A stretch of 64,000 nt of DNA, from contig NZ_JAEQND010000001.1 in assembly GCF_016722765.1 (NCBI RefSeq), forward strand, positions 559,475 through 623,474, read 5' to 3'. Of the stretch, positions 7,808-16,397 are shown piece by piece. Positions within the stretch are counted from its first letter, which is position 1. Every line of letters starts with the position of its first letter. Position numbers and translations under genes: made by a program. The notes under the pieces were generated by a model. That model did no database searches and was not told the DNA's origin. It was given only the letters and a program-made list of their open reading frames with translations. Origin of the DNA: Ramlibacter alkalitolerans (GTDB taxonomy: Bacteria; Pseudomonadota; Gammaproteobacteria; Burkholderiales; Burkholderiaceae_C).

Positions 7808-9949
7808 ATGGCCATGGCGATCACTCTCACCCAGGGCGCAGCCCGCGAACGCATCGATCCGACCGAAGCCCCGGCGCTGCGCAGCCGGGGCGTGCTGGTG
7901 GAGGACCCGCGGCGCGAGCGGCCCCGCTACTTCGACGGCCGCTTCCTCGCCGCCCGCGACCTGATCCGCGACCAGCAGTACTTCCTCACCCGCGAGGCGG
8001 ACCTCGGGCGTGCCGCCGGCAGCGGCGTGGCCCACGGCCTGGACGTCGCGCCCGGCGACACGCCCCACACCCTGCGCATCGCCGCGGGCCAGGGCATCAC
8101 CGGCGCCGGCGAACTCGTGCTGCTGCCCGCCACGCTCGCCGTGAACCTGGCGGACATCCCGCAGGCCGAACAGCTCTCGGCGCGCTTCGGGCTCTCGCGC
8201 CTGCCGGCGGCGCCGCTGCGCAGCCGCACCGGCCTGTTCGTGCTGGGGCTGCGGCCGGTGGAGTTCACCGCCAACCCGATCGGCGCCTATCCGACCACGC
8301 TCACCGGCGCGCGCACGGTGGAGGACGGTGACGTGATCGAGGCCACGGCGGTGGTGCTGATCCCGTGGCAGGACGACGGCGCGGCCGACGCGCTGGAGGT
8401 GCGGCGCGGCACCGCGGCCCGCACCCTCTTCACCCAGTCCACCGCCGCCGGCTGGTCGGCCAACGTGCTGCCGCTGGCGATGATCGCGCTGCAGTCCAAC
8501 ACCATCGTGTGGATCGACGCGCCGCTGGTGCGGCGCGAACTCGGGGCCGACCGCGGCGACCTGCCGGGCCTGGGCCTGGCGCCGCGCGGGCTGCGCCTGG
8601 CGCACCTGATGCAGTACCAGTCGCACCTGGCCGATGTGGTGGCGCAGTTCCAGGGTCGCAGCTTCCCCGCCGCCGCGCAATTCCCCGCACTGCCGCCGGC
8701 CGGGCCGCTGCCGCCCGGCATCATCGACACGCGCGACTTCACGCAGCGCTTCTTCCCGTCCGAGGTCGACGTCGATTTCTCCATCATCCCGGAGGACGAA
8801 CTGCCGGCACTGGTGGAAGAGTCGCTGGCGCTGCCTCCGATCGATTTCCAGGCTTCGCAGGCGGCGCTGGACCTCACCGCGGTGCTGGTGCTGGCGCCGG
8901 TGCCGCGGCAGGACTTCGCCACGGTACGGGCGCGGCTTTCCGCCGTCACGCGGCCGCTGAAGCCCGCGGCGCCCAACCTGCTGGCCCAGCGCAAGCCGCT
9001 GGAGATCCTGCAACGGCTGCGGCTGCCGCTGCCCCTGCCGGCGGTGGATGTCGCCAATCCCTCCGATGCCGAATGGGCGCGCCTGGCCAACCTGCCCAGC
9101 CTGTGGTTCGTGCGGCGGCGCAACCTGGCCTACCGCGACGACCTGGTGGGCACGCCCACCGCGGTGGCCGGCGGTGCCGATGTCGTGGTGGAGCGGGCGG
9201 TGCGCGAACGCGTCGAGTCGCTCGGCCTCACGCCCTCGCTGGACCGCGTGCTGGCCGCCTCCAGCACCAAGGCCGCGGCCAACGTGGTGTCGCTGCTGGC
9301 CTCGCCGCGCGTCGCCGCCTCGCCCACGCTCACCGCCGCGACGCTGGGCGCGCTGAACGCCAGCGCCGGCAGCGGGGCCGAGGCGCAACTGGATCACGCC
9401 AGCGTGCTGGGCGTGCGCTCCGCCCTCGCGAGCGGCGTCGGCGAGGGCCTGGAGAAGATCGAACGCAATGCGGCCGACGACATCCAGGCCAACGCGCTGC
9501 AGCGCCTGGCCAGCAACGACAAGTGGCGTCGGCTCGATGCGGAGGCGCGCAGCGCCGACGCGACGCGGCTGCAGGACCTCGGGGCGCGGCTGACGGGCGG
9601 GACAACGGCCACGGCGAGCACCGAGCCGGCGGATGCGGCGCCGTCCGCGGACGAAGCGACGGAGTCGCCGGCGCCTGCCGATGCTGCGCCAGCGGGGACC
9701 GCGACGCGCGCAACTTCGTCGCCCGCTGCATCGGCGCCCGCTGCATCGGCGCCCGCTGCATCGGCGCCCGCTGCCTCGGCGCCCGCTGCCTCGGCGCCCG
9801 CTGCCTCGGCGCCCGCTGCCTCGGCGCCGACTGCGACGCCGCGAGCCACGCCGGCGCCCGCCGCGCCACCCGCCCGCAAGGCCGCCGTCGTCCGCAAGGC
9901 GGTCGCCACCAAGAAGACCGGTCCCAGCCGCGGCGGGACCAAGGGCTGA
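7808..9949 (+). CDS. CIS fibre/adaptor-like protein with Pro-Ala-Ala-Ser-Ala repeat and basic tail
   Basis: 713 residues from the ATG at 7808 (a second in-frame ATG lies two codons on). The N-terminal module reads RYFDGRFLAARDLIRDQQYF, then GVAHGLDV. It is paralogous to the start of the preceding gene and more distantly to the following one. The middle is beta-rich with no recognised motif. From about residue 600 the protein becomes Ala/Pro-rich: seven copies of a five-residue PAASA unit, then a Lys/Arg-rich tail (ARKAAVVRKAVATKK). Such tails are typical of flexible, nucleic-acid-like or surface-binding extensions. The function is unknown, but the context indicates a component of the injection particle. 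Confidence 0.55.
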   Translation: MAMAITLTQGAARERIDPTEAPALRSRGVLVEDPRRERPRYFDGRFLAARDLIRDQQYFLTREADLGRAAGSGVAHGLDVAPGDTPHTLRIAAGQGITGAGELVLLPATLAVNLADIPQAEQLSARFGLSRLPAAPLRSRTGLFVLGLRPVEFTANPIGAYPTTLTGARTVEDGDVIEATAVVLIPWQDDGAADALEVRRGTAARTLFTQSTAAGWSANVLPLAMIALQSNTIVWIDAPLVRRELGADRGDLPGLGLAPRGLRLAHLMQYQSHLADVVAQFQGRSFPAAAQFPALPPAGPLPPGIIDTRDFTQRFFPSEVDVDFSIIPEDELPALVEESLALPPIDFQASQAALDLTAVLVLAPVPRQDFATVRARLSAVTRPLKPAAPNLLAQRKPLEILQRLRLPLPLPAVDVANPSDAEWARLANLPSLWFVRRRNLAYRDDLVGTPTAVAGGADVVVERAVRERVESLGLTPSLDRVLAASSTKAAANVVSLLASPRVAASPTLTAATLGALNASAGSGAEAQLDHASVLGVRSALASGVGEGLEKIERNAADDIQANALQRLASNDKWRRLDAEARSADATRLQDLGARLTGGTTATASTEPADAAPSADEATESPAPADAAPAGTATRATSSPAASAPAASAPAASAPAASAPAASAPAASAPAASAPTATPRATPAPAAPPARKAAVVRKAVATKKTGPSRGGTKG
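9721..9825 (+). repeat. 15-bp tandem repeat, seven copies
   Basis: Seven head-to-tail 15-bp units (gcccgctgcatcggc in the first three, gcccgctgcctcggc in the last four) lie inside the preceding coding sequence and encode PAASA repeats. The period is a multiple of three, so gain or loss of a unit would change protein length without a frameshift. The single a/c difference separates two homogeneous blocks, which suggests recent expansion by slippage or unequal exchange. Confidence 0.95.
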
Positions 9950-9968
9950 GGCCCGCAGGGAGCCTGTC

Positions 9969-12900
9969 GTGAGCATCACCCCCATCCGCGATCCGCTGGC
10001 CGGCGAACGCGTCGTCGGCCTGTCCCCGGGCAGTGCCACCGAAGCCGCCAGCGACTGGCGGCGCCGCCCCCATGTGTTCCCGGGCCGCGCGCTCACGGCC
10101 GGCGCGCTGGCGCAATGGCAGGCGTGGCAAAGCGGCCACCTGGCCACCCGCGGGCAGGACTGGACGCCCGGCGTCGTCGACGGCCTGGAAGTGCAGGCGC
10201 AAACGCCCGAAGGCGGCAGTTCCGCCGACGTGGAAGTGCAGGTCGCGCGCGGGCTCGGCCTGGCGGCGACCGGCGAGGACCTGGTGCTCACGCGGCCCCT
10301 GCGCTGCCTGCTGGCCGACGTGCCGGTGGTGGCGCCGCCGGGCTTCTTCGTCGATGGGAGCGGCGTGGAGCCCGGCGTCGAGGGCGACCCGCCGACGCTG
10401 CGCGAACGGCGCATCGGCGCGGCGCTCGGCGCCCTGCCGGCCGCGGCGCAGGCCACGCTGCTGCCCTTCGGCGTGCTGCTGCTGCAGCCGGTCACGGTCG
10501 ATCGCTCCAGCATGGACCCGATGGACCCGTGCGAGCGCAGCGCCTGCGACGAAGGCACGCCGGGCGATGCGGCGGCGTTCGAGGACTGGCGCCTGGCCGA
10601 TGCCGCGCGCCTGCTCTGGTACGTCTGGCCGGGCGAGTGGCGCGGCGTGCCGGCCGTGGGCGACGCGCAGATGCGCAATGCGCTCGCCTGGACCGTGTTC
10701 CAGGCCGAAGAAGCCCTGGCCGAGAGCGAAGTGCTGCCGTGGGAGGAATGGGGCCTGCCGCTGGCGCTGGTGGCGCTCGATCCCGCGACGCGCCGTCCCC
10801 TGTGGCTGGACCGCGCCAGCGTCGTGCGCGCCGGCGGCCGGCCCCGCGATGCGCGCCTGGCCAACACAGGCGGCGCGCTGCTGGCCAGCAGCCGCAAGCC
10901 GGCGCTGTGGCAGGCACGCATCGAGCAGCTCGCCGAACAGGTGGCCGCGGCGGGCGAGCCGTCGCCCGCCGCCAGCGAACTGCGCGCCGGCTTCTCGCGT
11001 TTCCTGCCGCCGGTGGGGCTGCTGCCCAAAGCGGTCTACGTCCCCGACCTCACCGCGCCGCGCTCGGAATTCTTCCCGGTCGGATTCGACCTCGACGCCG
11101 TGCCGGTGCCGATGGAGCAACTGGACCTGCCGGTGCGCGCCAACGCCTCGCTTGCGCCCTTGTCGCCTGGCGCCGCCGAGAGCGTGCGGCTGCTGGTGCC
11201 GGTGCCGCTCTCGTCCTGGGAACCGCGCCTGCTGCTGCGCGAGAACGTGGACCCGGGCTTCCAGGAAGTGCTGGACGAGAACCTGCTGCGGCGCGCCCGC
11301 ACCCTGGGCTTGCGCCAGGGCCTGCGCAACCGCCTCTCGATGCTCTCGCACGCGCTCGACGGGCGCGAGCAGCAGGTGCCCGCGTTCAAGGACGATCCGC
11401 TGGCGATCGACAACGAGTCGCTCAGCCCCTGGGGCCCGCCCCCGCCCGGCGGCGGCCACCGCAGCGCGCTGCTGGCCGGCGTGCACCAGCACTTCTTCGA
11501 CGGCGCCGACCCGCCTTTCACGCCGCAGCCCGGCGAGTCGCTGTTCGTGTGGGCCTGCCTGGACCCGGACCACCCGCCGCGCACGCTGATGCTGCAGTGG
11601 CACGGCGCCGACGGCTGGGAGCATCGCGCCTTCTGGGGCGAGGACCTGATCGCCTGGGGTGCGGCCGCGACGCCGGCGCACCACCGTGCCGGCAACCTGC
11701 CGGTGCCGGGCAAGTGGGTGATGCTGGCCGTGGATGCCGCCACGGTGGGCCTTTCGCAGAAGACCGTGGACGGCATGGCGTTCACGCTCTACGACGGCCG
11801 CGCCGCCTTCGGTCTGGCCGGCGCCCGCACGCCGCAGACCTGGCGCAAGTGGTTCTGCAACTTCCTGCCGACAGGTGCGCGCGTACAGGGCGACGAGTCC
11901 TGGGACCTGCTCAGCGCCAACGACCTGTGGTCGCCGTTCGAGCCGCACGACGGCGTCGTGCCCAGCCTGCCCGAGGTGCAGTCCGGCGGCGGCGATCCGC
12001 TCGGCGGGGAGGCGCAGCAGGAGCCCGAGACCCTCGCGGTGCCGGTGAGCGGCTTCAACCTCTCCTACCCGGTGGCCGCGGGTTGGCGCGGGCACAGCCT
12101 CAGCTTCGCGGGCAGGCAAGTCACCATCCCGCGCACGAAGGCGGACCGGCTGGTGGCCTGGATCTATCTGGACGAACTGACGCCGCCGCGCTCCATCTGG
12201 GTCGGCATCCCGTGGACCGGGCTCAAGCCGGTCGGCGAGGACCGCCTGGCCAACTTCCGGATCGCGTTCTGGGGCGAGAACCGGCTGCAGGACCTGGTCA
12301 AGATCTCCAGTGCGTTCACCGAATTCAACGCCCGCACGCGCCATGCCGGCGCCTTGCCGCAGTCCGGCGTCTGGGTGCCGCTGGAACTGCCGGTGCCCGC
12401 GCCCGGCGAACGCAATCCCGACACGGACATCCAGGCGCAGTCGCTGACCTTCATCGTGTTCGGCGGCAACATGGCCTTCAGCGACCTGCTGCAGGTGCCG
12501 CAGGACCAGGGCCTGGCGCAAGGGACGCGCCTGTGGCCGGAAGGCACGCCGACCGGCGACACCACCACGCCGCCCTACCTGCCGCAGTTCGGCGCCAAGC
12601 TGGTCGCGCAGCACAACCTGGGCGTGCTCACGCCCACGCCCTCCTCGCGCATCGGCACGGTGAAGGTGTATACCGAACTGGCCGCCGACCCGCTGATCCA
12701 GCGCCTGTCCGGCCACGAGCAGTCGCAGCTGCTGCTGCGCGGGCTCTCGGCCTTCGCCGACTACCTGCGCACGCGCATCGACCGCGCCGACGACATCACG
12801 GACTTCGGCTTCGCGCACATGCAGGTCGACATGCACCGCATCCGCCAGCTGACCATGAGCGCCAGCGATGCCGGCCGGCTCGCCGTCTCGCCGACGCTGG

Positions 12901-14924
12901 CCGCGCTCGCCACCGCCGACAGCGCGATCGTGGTGCAAAAGCAGATCGAGGAATACGTCAGCACCGTCAAGAAGCGGGCGCTGGCGATGCCGGCCGTCGT
13001 CGCGCCCACGCCGGCGCCGGCGGCGCAGCCCTTGCGGGCCGGCATCGCGGTGTCGGCGGTGATCGGCACGGCGGCGAAGTCGACGCTGACCACGACGGCC
13101 ACGCGCCTGAACATCGCGCGCAACGTCGTCGCCGAAGCCACGCTGATCCGGCCGGCCAGTGCGCCGCCGGCGATCGTGTTCGCCAACCCCGTCGTCGGCC
13201 TGGCGGAGATCCGCACCACCGCGATCGCCGAACGCCTGAGGAATCCGCCCTCGCCCGAAGCGCGCAACTACGCGCTGGCCAACCGGCAGCGCACGGTGCT
13301 GTCGCTGCTGGGCCTGCTGGAGGACTTCGCCCGCGAAGACAGCGGCGCGGTGCCGGCGGTGTTCGCCGACTTCCAGATCCCCGGCCTGCCCGGCGATCCC
13401 TTCCTCGCCGGCGCCACCGGCCTGAAGCGCCCGCTCACCGACCTGCGCGGCAACCAGGCCCTGCAGGACGCGCTCGCGACGCCGCCGCCCAGCGACGAAA
13501 GCACGCTCGACGAGTCAACGCTGTTCTCGCAGGCCGTGAGCCTGTCGGACATCACGGTGGCCATCCTGCGCCAGCTGGAGGCCCGGCTCGCGATCTACCG
13601 TGACGCGCTGGCGCGCTGCGACGGCGCGCTGGCCGCGCTGCGCGGCGACATCGACGCCATGAACGGACGCCTGGCCCAGGTCGGCGACGCGCTGGCCGAG
13701 GCCCGCCACGACGTGAGCGTGGCGCGCGCACTGCTGGCCGAGGAGACCGAGCGCATCGACGGCATCAACGCCCGCCGTGCGCGCGTGCTGGCCGAGGAGG
13801 TGAAGTTCATCGCCTACGTGCGGCCGCGCGAGATCGACAACCTGCTGGCCACGCCGGCCCGCGCGGTCGATCCCGGCCTGGTCGAGCCCGCCGTGCCCGC
13901 GTGCCTGCGCGAGCACCTCGACGCCCCCGAGGAACTGCTGGACATGCTGCGCGTGGTGCGCGAGGCGCCGGCGAACTGGTTCGTCCGCGTCCCGCCGCTG
14001 CTGCAGCGGCTGGACAAGGTCGACCACCTGGTGCGGCTGATCGGCAGTGCGCAGGCGCGCGCCGTGACGGGGCTGGCCGCGCCGCAACTGGCGGTGAGTC
14101 GCGCGACGCCGGTCGGCAAGCTGGCGACCGGCATCGCGCAGGTTGCCGTCCGCCAGGCAGAGGCACTGGCGCCGCGCTTCGCCGCGCTGCAGGTGCTGGA
14201 CCTGCAGGTGCTGCAGGCAGCGAGCTGGCAGGGCGTGCGTGCCGAGGCGGAAAAGGTGGTGAGCTTCGGCGACCTGGCCGAGGGCGCCCACGGCCGCGCC
14301 GACGTCGCGCGCGCGGCGGCGGCCGAACTCGACCAGATCCGCGGCGTCAGCGCCTGCCTGCATGCGGAGTTCAGCGGCGTGCTGCCGGTGATCCGCCTGC
14401 AGTGGGCGGAGCTGCTGTCGGAGTTCGACGCGGCGCCCAACCTGCGCAACCTCGGCAGCCTGCCGCGCTGGGCCGAGGTCGCCTACCTGGATCGACGCCA
14501 GATGCAGTCGTACGTGGACTGGCTGTTCGCGCAGGTCGAGCCGGGGCAGCCGCAGGCGGTGGCACTGGTGAACGACGTGGTGCGCATGTGCCTGCTGCTG
14601 GCCAGCCACGCACCGGTGGATCGCATCCTGCAGGGCCGGCTCGCGCGGCCTGCGACGGGTGTCAGCCCCGGCGTGCGCATCCCGCTCACCGTGCTCGATC
14701 CGAGCCGGCTGCGCGTGGGCATGCAGGCGCTGCTGTATCGCAACGACACGCTGGTGGCGCGCGCGACGGTGGAGGATCTCGGAGCGCAGGAGGTGGCCGC
14801 GCGCGTGGTCCACACGGCGCAGGCGCGCGTCGACCTGGGCGACGACGTGCGGGTGCACTTCGACACCGAGGCGATGGTGAGCCTCGCCGCGGGCAGCGCG
14901 CAGCGCACGCTGTTCCGCCGCTGA
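9969..14924 (+). CDS. giant CIS structural protein, 1651 residues, third copy of the N-terminal module
   Basis: The start is the GTG at 9969, preceded by GGGAG; no ATG fits better. The N-terminus holds the module seen in the two preceding genes in a diverged form: HVFPGRALTAGALAQWQAWQ, then GVVDGLEVQ. The central part is beta-rich with several repeated Trp/Gly-containing stretches (for example VWACLDPDHPPRTLMLQW), suggesting carbohydrate-binding or fibre-like sandwich domains. From about residue 1200 it turns helical, including a heptad-like segment near residues 1225-1275 (ALRGDIDAMNGRLAQVGDAL). It is probably the long fibre or baseplate-attached scaffold of the particle. No enzyme motif was recognised. 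Confidence 0.55.
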   Translation: MSITPIRDPLAGERVVGLSPGSATEAASDWRRRPHVFPGRALTAGALAQWQAWQSGHLATRGQDWTPGVVDGLEVQAQTPEGGSSADVEVQVARGLGLAATGEDLVLTRPLRCLLADVPVVAPPGFFVDGSGVEPGVEGDPPTLRERRIGAALGALPAAAQATLLPFGVLLLQPVTVDRSSMDPMDPCERSACDEGTPGDAAAFEDWRLADAARLLWYVWPGEWRGVPAVGDAQMRNALAWTVFQAEEALAESEVLPWEEWGLPLALVALDPATRRPLWLDRASVVRAGGRPRDARLANTGGALLASSRKPALWQARIEQLAEQVAAAGEPSPAASELRAGFSRFLPPVGLLPKAVYVPDLTAPRSEFFPVGFDLDAVPVPMEQLDLPVRANASLAPLSPGAAESVRLLVPVPLSSWEPRLLLRENVDPGFQEVLDENLLRRARTLGLRQGLRNRLSMLSHALDGREQQVPAFKDDPLAIDNESLSPWGPPPPGGGHRSALLAGVHQHFFDGADPPFTPQPGESLFVWACLDPDHPPRTLMLQWHGADGWEHRAFWGEDLIAWGAAATPAHHRAGNLPVPGKWVMLAVDAATVGLSQKTVDGMAFTLYDGRAAFGLAGARTPQTWRKWFCNFLPTGARVQGDESWDLLSANDLWSPFEPHDGVVPSLPEVQSGGGDPLGGEAQQEPETLAVPVSGFNLSYPVAAGWRGHSLSFAGRQVTIPRTKADRLVAWIYLDELTPPRSIWVGIPWTGLKPVGEDRLANFRIAFWGENRLQDLVKISSAFTEFNARTRHAGALPQSGVWVPLELPVPAPGERNPDTDIQAQSLTFIVFGGNMAFSDLLQVPQDQGLAQGTRLWPEGTPTGDTTTPPYLPQFGAKLVAQHNLGVLTPTPSSRIGTVKVYTELAADPLIQRLSGHEQSQLLLRGLSAFADYLRTRIDRADDITDFGFAHMQVDMHRIRQLTMSASDAGRLAVSPTLAALATADSAIVVQKQIEEYVSTVKKRALAMPAVVAPTPAPAAQPLRAGIAVSAVIGTAAKSTLTTTATRLNIARNVVAEATLIRPASAPPAIVFANPVVGLAEIRTTAIAERLRNPPSPEARNYALANRQRTVLSLLGLLEDFAREDSGAVPAVFADFQIPGLPGDPFLAGATGLKRPLTDLRGNQALQDALATPPPSDESTLDESTLFSQAVSLSDITVAILRQLEARLAIYRDALARCDGALAALRGDIDAMNGRLAQVGDALAEARHDVSVARALLAEETERIDGINARRARVLAEEVKFIAYVRPREIDNLLATPARAVDPGLVEPAVPACLREHLDAPEELLDMLRVVREAPANWFVRVPPLLQRLDKVDHLVRLIGSAQARAVTGLAAPQLAVSRATPVGKLATGIAQVAVRQAEALAPRFAALQVLDLQVLQAASWQGVRAEAEKVVSFGDLAEGAHGRADVARAAAAELDQIRGVSACLHAEFSGVLPVIRLQWAELLSEFDAAPNLRNLGSLPRWAEVAYLDRRQMQSYVDWLFAQVEPGQPQAVALVNDVVRMCLLLASHAPVDRILQGRLARPATGVSPGVRIPLTVLDPSRLRVGMQALLYRNDTLVARATVEDLGAQEVAARVVHTAQARVDLGDDVRVHFDTEAMVSLAAGSAQRTLFRR

Positions 14925-14933
14925 GGGGCGGTG

Positions 14934-16397
14934 ATGGCCGCCGCTTCCATGCGCACCGTGCGGCACCTGCGGCTGCGGGCCGGCAGCGAGACGGCCGTGC
15001 GCCGCATGCTGCCCGTGCTGGAGGACGCGCTGCGCTGCGCCAGCATGGGCGACGAAGGCGGGCGGCTGCTGGTCGTGCGCCGGCTCGCGCTCGGGCGTCT
15101 GCCGCCGGACATCAGCGCGCAGGCGCTGTCACGGCACATCGAGCAGCGGGTGCAGGAGGCGGCGCGGCAGTGGGTGGACGCCGCCGATCCGGCAGCCGAA
15201 TCGGCGGCGTGCGTGGCCTTTGCCGGCGCGCTGCAGGCGCGCGTGCAGCTCGCGCTGCGGCTGGTGCGCGGGCAGCCGTGCACGGCCTGGTACTGGCCGC
15301 GCGCGGTGGCGGAGTTCGAGCCGGCGGGGCAGGCGGGTGCGAATCTCTCGCGCATGGCCTGGACGATCGCGGCCTGGCCGGAAGCGCGGGTGGCGCTGCC
15401 GGCGTGGGCGACCGCGGTGGCCAGCGAGCCGGCGGGTGCCGCGCGGCTCGGGGCTTGCATGCCGGCCGACGAGGGCGAGGCGCTGGTGCGGCGCGCCGGC
15501 GTGTCGGTGGCGCGAGGAAGGGCGATGGACGCAGCTGCGGAGCCGGCACCTTCCTGGTCGCCTGCACGGCCGCCGGAGGGAGGCGACGCTGCCACGCCGG
15601 AGTGGCTGCGGGCCTTGCGTGTCGCCGCGGGCCCGGCCTTGCCGGTAGCTAGCTCTCGCACGACTTCCGCCGTTGGCGTGCAGCACGAGCCCGGCGCGGC
15701 GGCACCGGTTCGCATCGACCACGATGCGCCGGTCGCCTTGCACGTTGCGCATGCTCCCACTCCGCGCGTCGAGGCTCAGCACCCGCAGGGGGAACGCTTC
15801 CTGCAAGCAGCCCCGACCCGGCCCGCTTGGTCCGGGAAGGACCCGTCGCCGAGCGCCCAGCTTGCGCAGCCCGTGTGGCCGGGCCCGGCGCGGCAGGAAG
15901 CCCTGTCGTCCACGGGCCCCGCCGCTATCGCATCGCACGCCGTGCGCGGCGATCCCTTCCTCGCGCCCACCGCTTGCGGTGGCCTGCTGTTCCTGCTGGC
16001 GGTGGTGCAGCGCCTCGGCTTGCCGGACCGCCTGCCCGGGCAGGAGAACGGCATCGCCGCCGGCATGCTCGGCATCGCCTTGCAGCGCCTGCGCGTGCCC
16101 GCCGACGATCCGGCTTGGCCGCTCGCCGCCACGTGCGGCAACCCGCGCGACGAAGCCGCCAGCCACGCCTGGCTCGCCGCGGCGCGCGCCTGGCTGCGCC
16201 ATGCCGGTCGCATCGGCCTCGGGCCGCTGGTGCTGCGTCCGGCGCAGCTGGCCCTCACGGCCACGCATGCCGACGTGCATTTCGACCTGGCCCGCACCGA
16301 CCTCAACGTGCGCCGGCTCGGCCTCGATCTCGACCTCGGCTGGGTGCCCTGGTTCGGGCGGGTCGTGAACTTCCACTACGGGCGAGGCCCGGCATGA
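14934..16397 (+). CDS. contractile injection system tape-measure family protein
   Basis: 487 residues from the ATG at 14934 (GTG at 14931 is adjacent; GAGGGG precedes both). The N-terminus (HLRLRAGSETAVRRMLPVLE, then LVVRRLALGRLP) and the C-terminus (CGGLLFLLAVVQRLGLP near residue 345, and LNVRRLGLDLDLGWVPWFGR near the end) match the conserved ends of the eCIS tape-measure family as I know it (Pvc14-like). The middle, about residues 190-330, is low-complexity. In the family this protein sets tube length and primes assembly. It directly precedes the AAA+ ATPase, the usual Pvc14-Pvc15 order, and overlaps it as ATGA. Confidence 0.65.
   Translation: MAAASMRTVRHLRLRAGSETAVRRMLPVLEDALRCASMGDEGGRLLVVRRLALGRLPPDISAQALSRHIEQRVQEAARQWVDAADPAAESAACVAFAGALQARVQLALRLVRGQPCTAWYWPRAVAEFEPAGQAGANLSRMAWTIAAWPEARVALPAWATAVASEPAGAARLGACMPADEGEALVRRAGVSVARGRAMDAAAEPAPSWSPARPPEGGDAATPEWLRALRVAAGPALPVASSRTTSAVGVQHEPGAAAPVRIDHDAPVALHVAHAPTPRVEAQHPQGERFLQAAPTRPAWSGKDPSPSAQLAQPVWPGPARQEALSSTGPAAIASHAVRGDPFLAPTACGGLLFLLAVVQRLGLPDRLPGQENGIAAGMLGIALQRLRVPADDPAWPLAATCGNPRDEAASHAWLAAARAWLRHAGRIGLGPLVLRPAQLALTATHADVHFDLARTDLNVRRLGLDLDLGWVPWFGRVVNFHYGRGPA

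Noticed and set aside
9721..9825. CRISPR-like regular repeats
   Set aside because: Units are 15 bp with no spacers and lie in frame inside a gene, so this is a coding tandem repeat.
7403..12938. Two long overlapping minus-strand frames (7403-11029 and 9330-12938)
   Set aside because: Antisense to the three structural genes; no recognisable domain and compositional bias typical of shadow frames.
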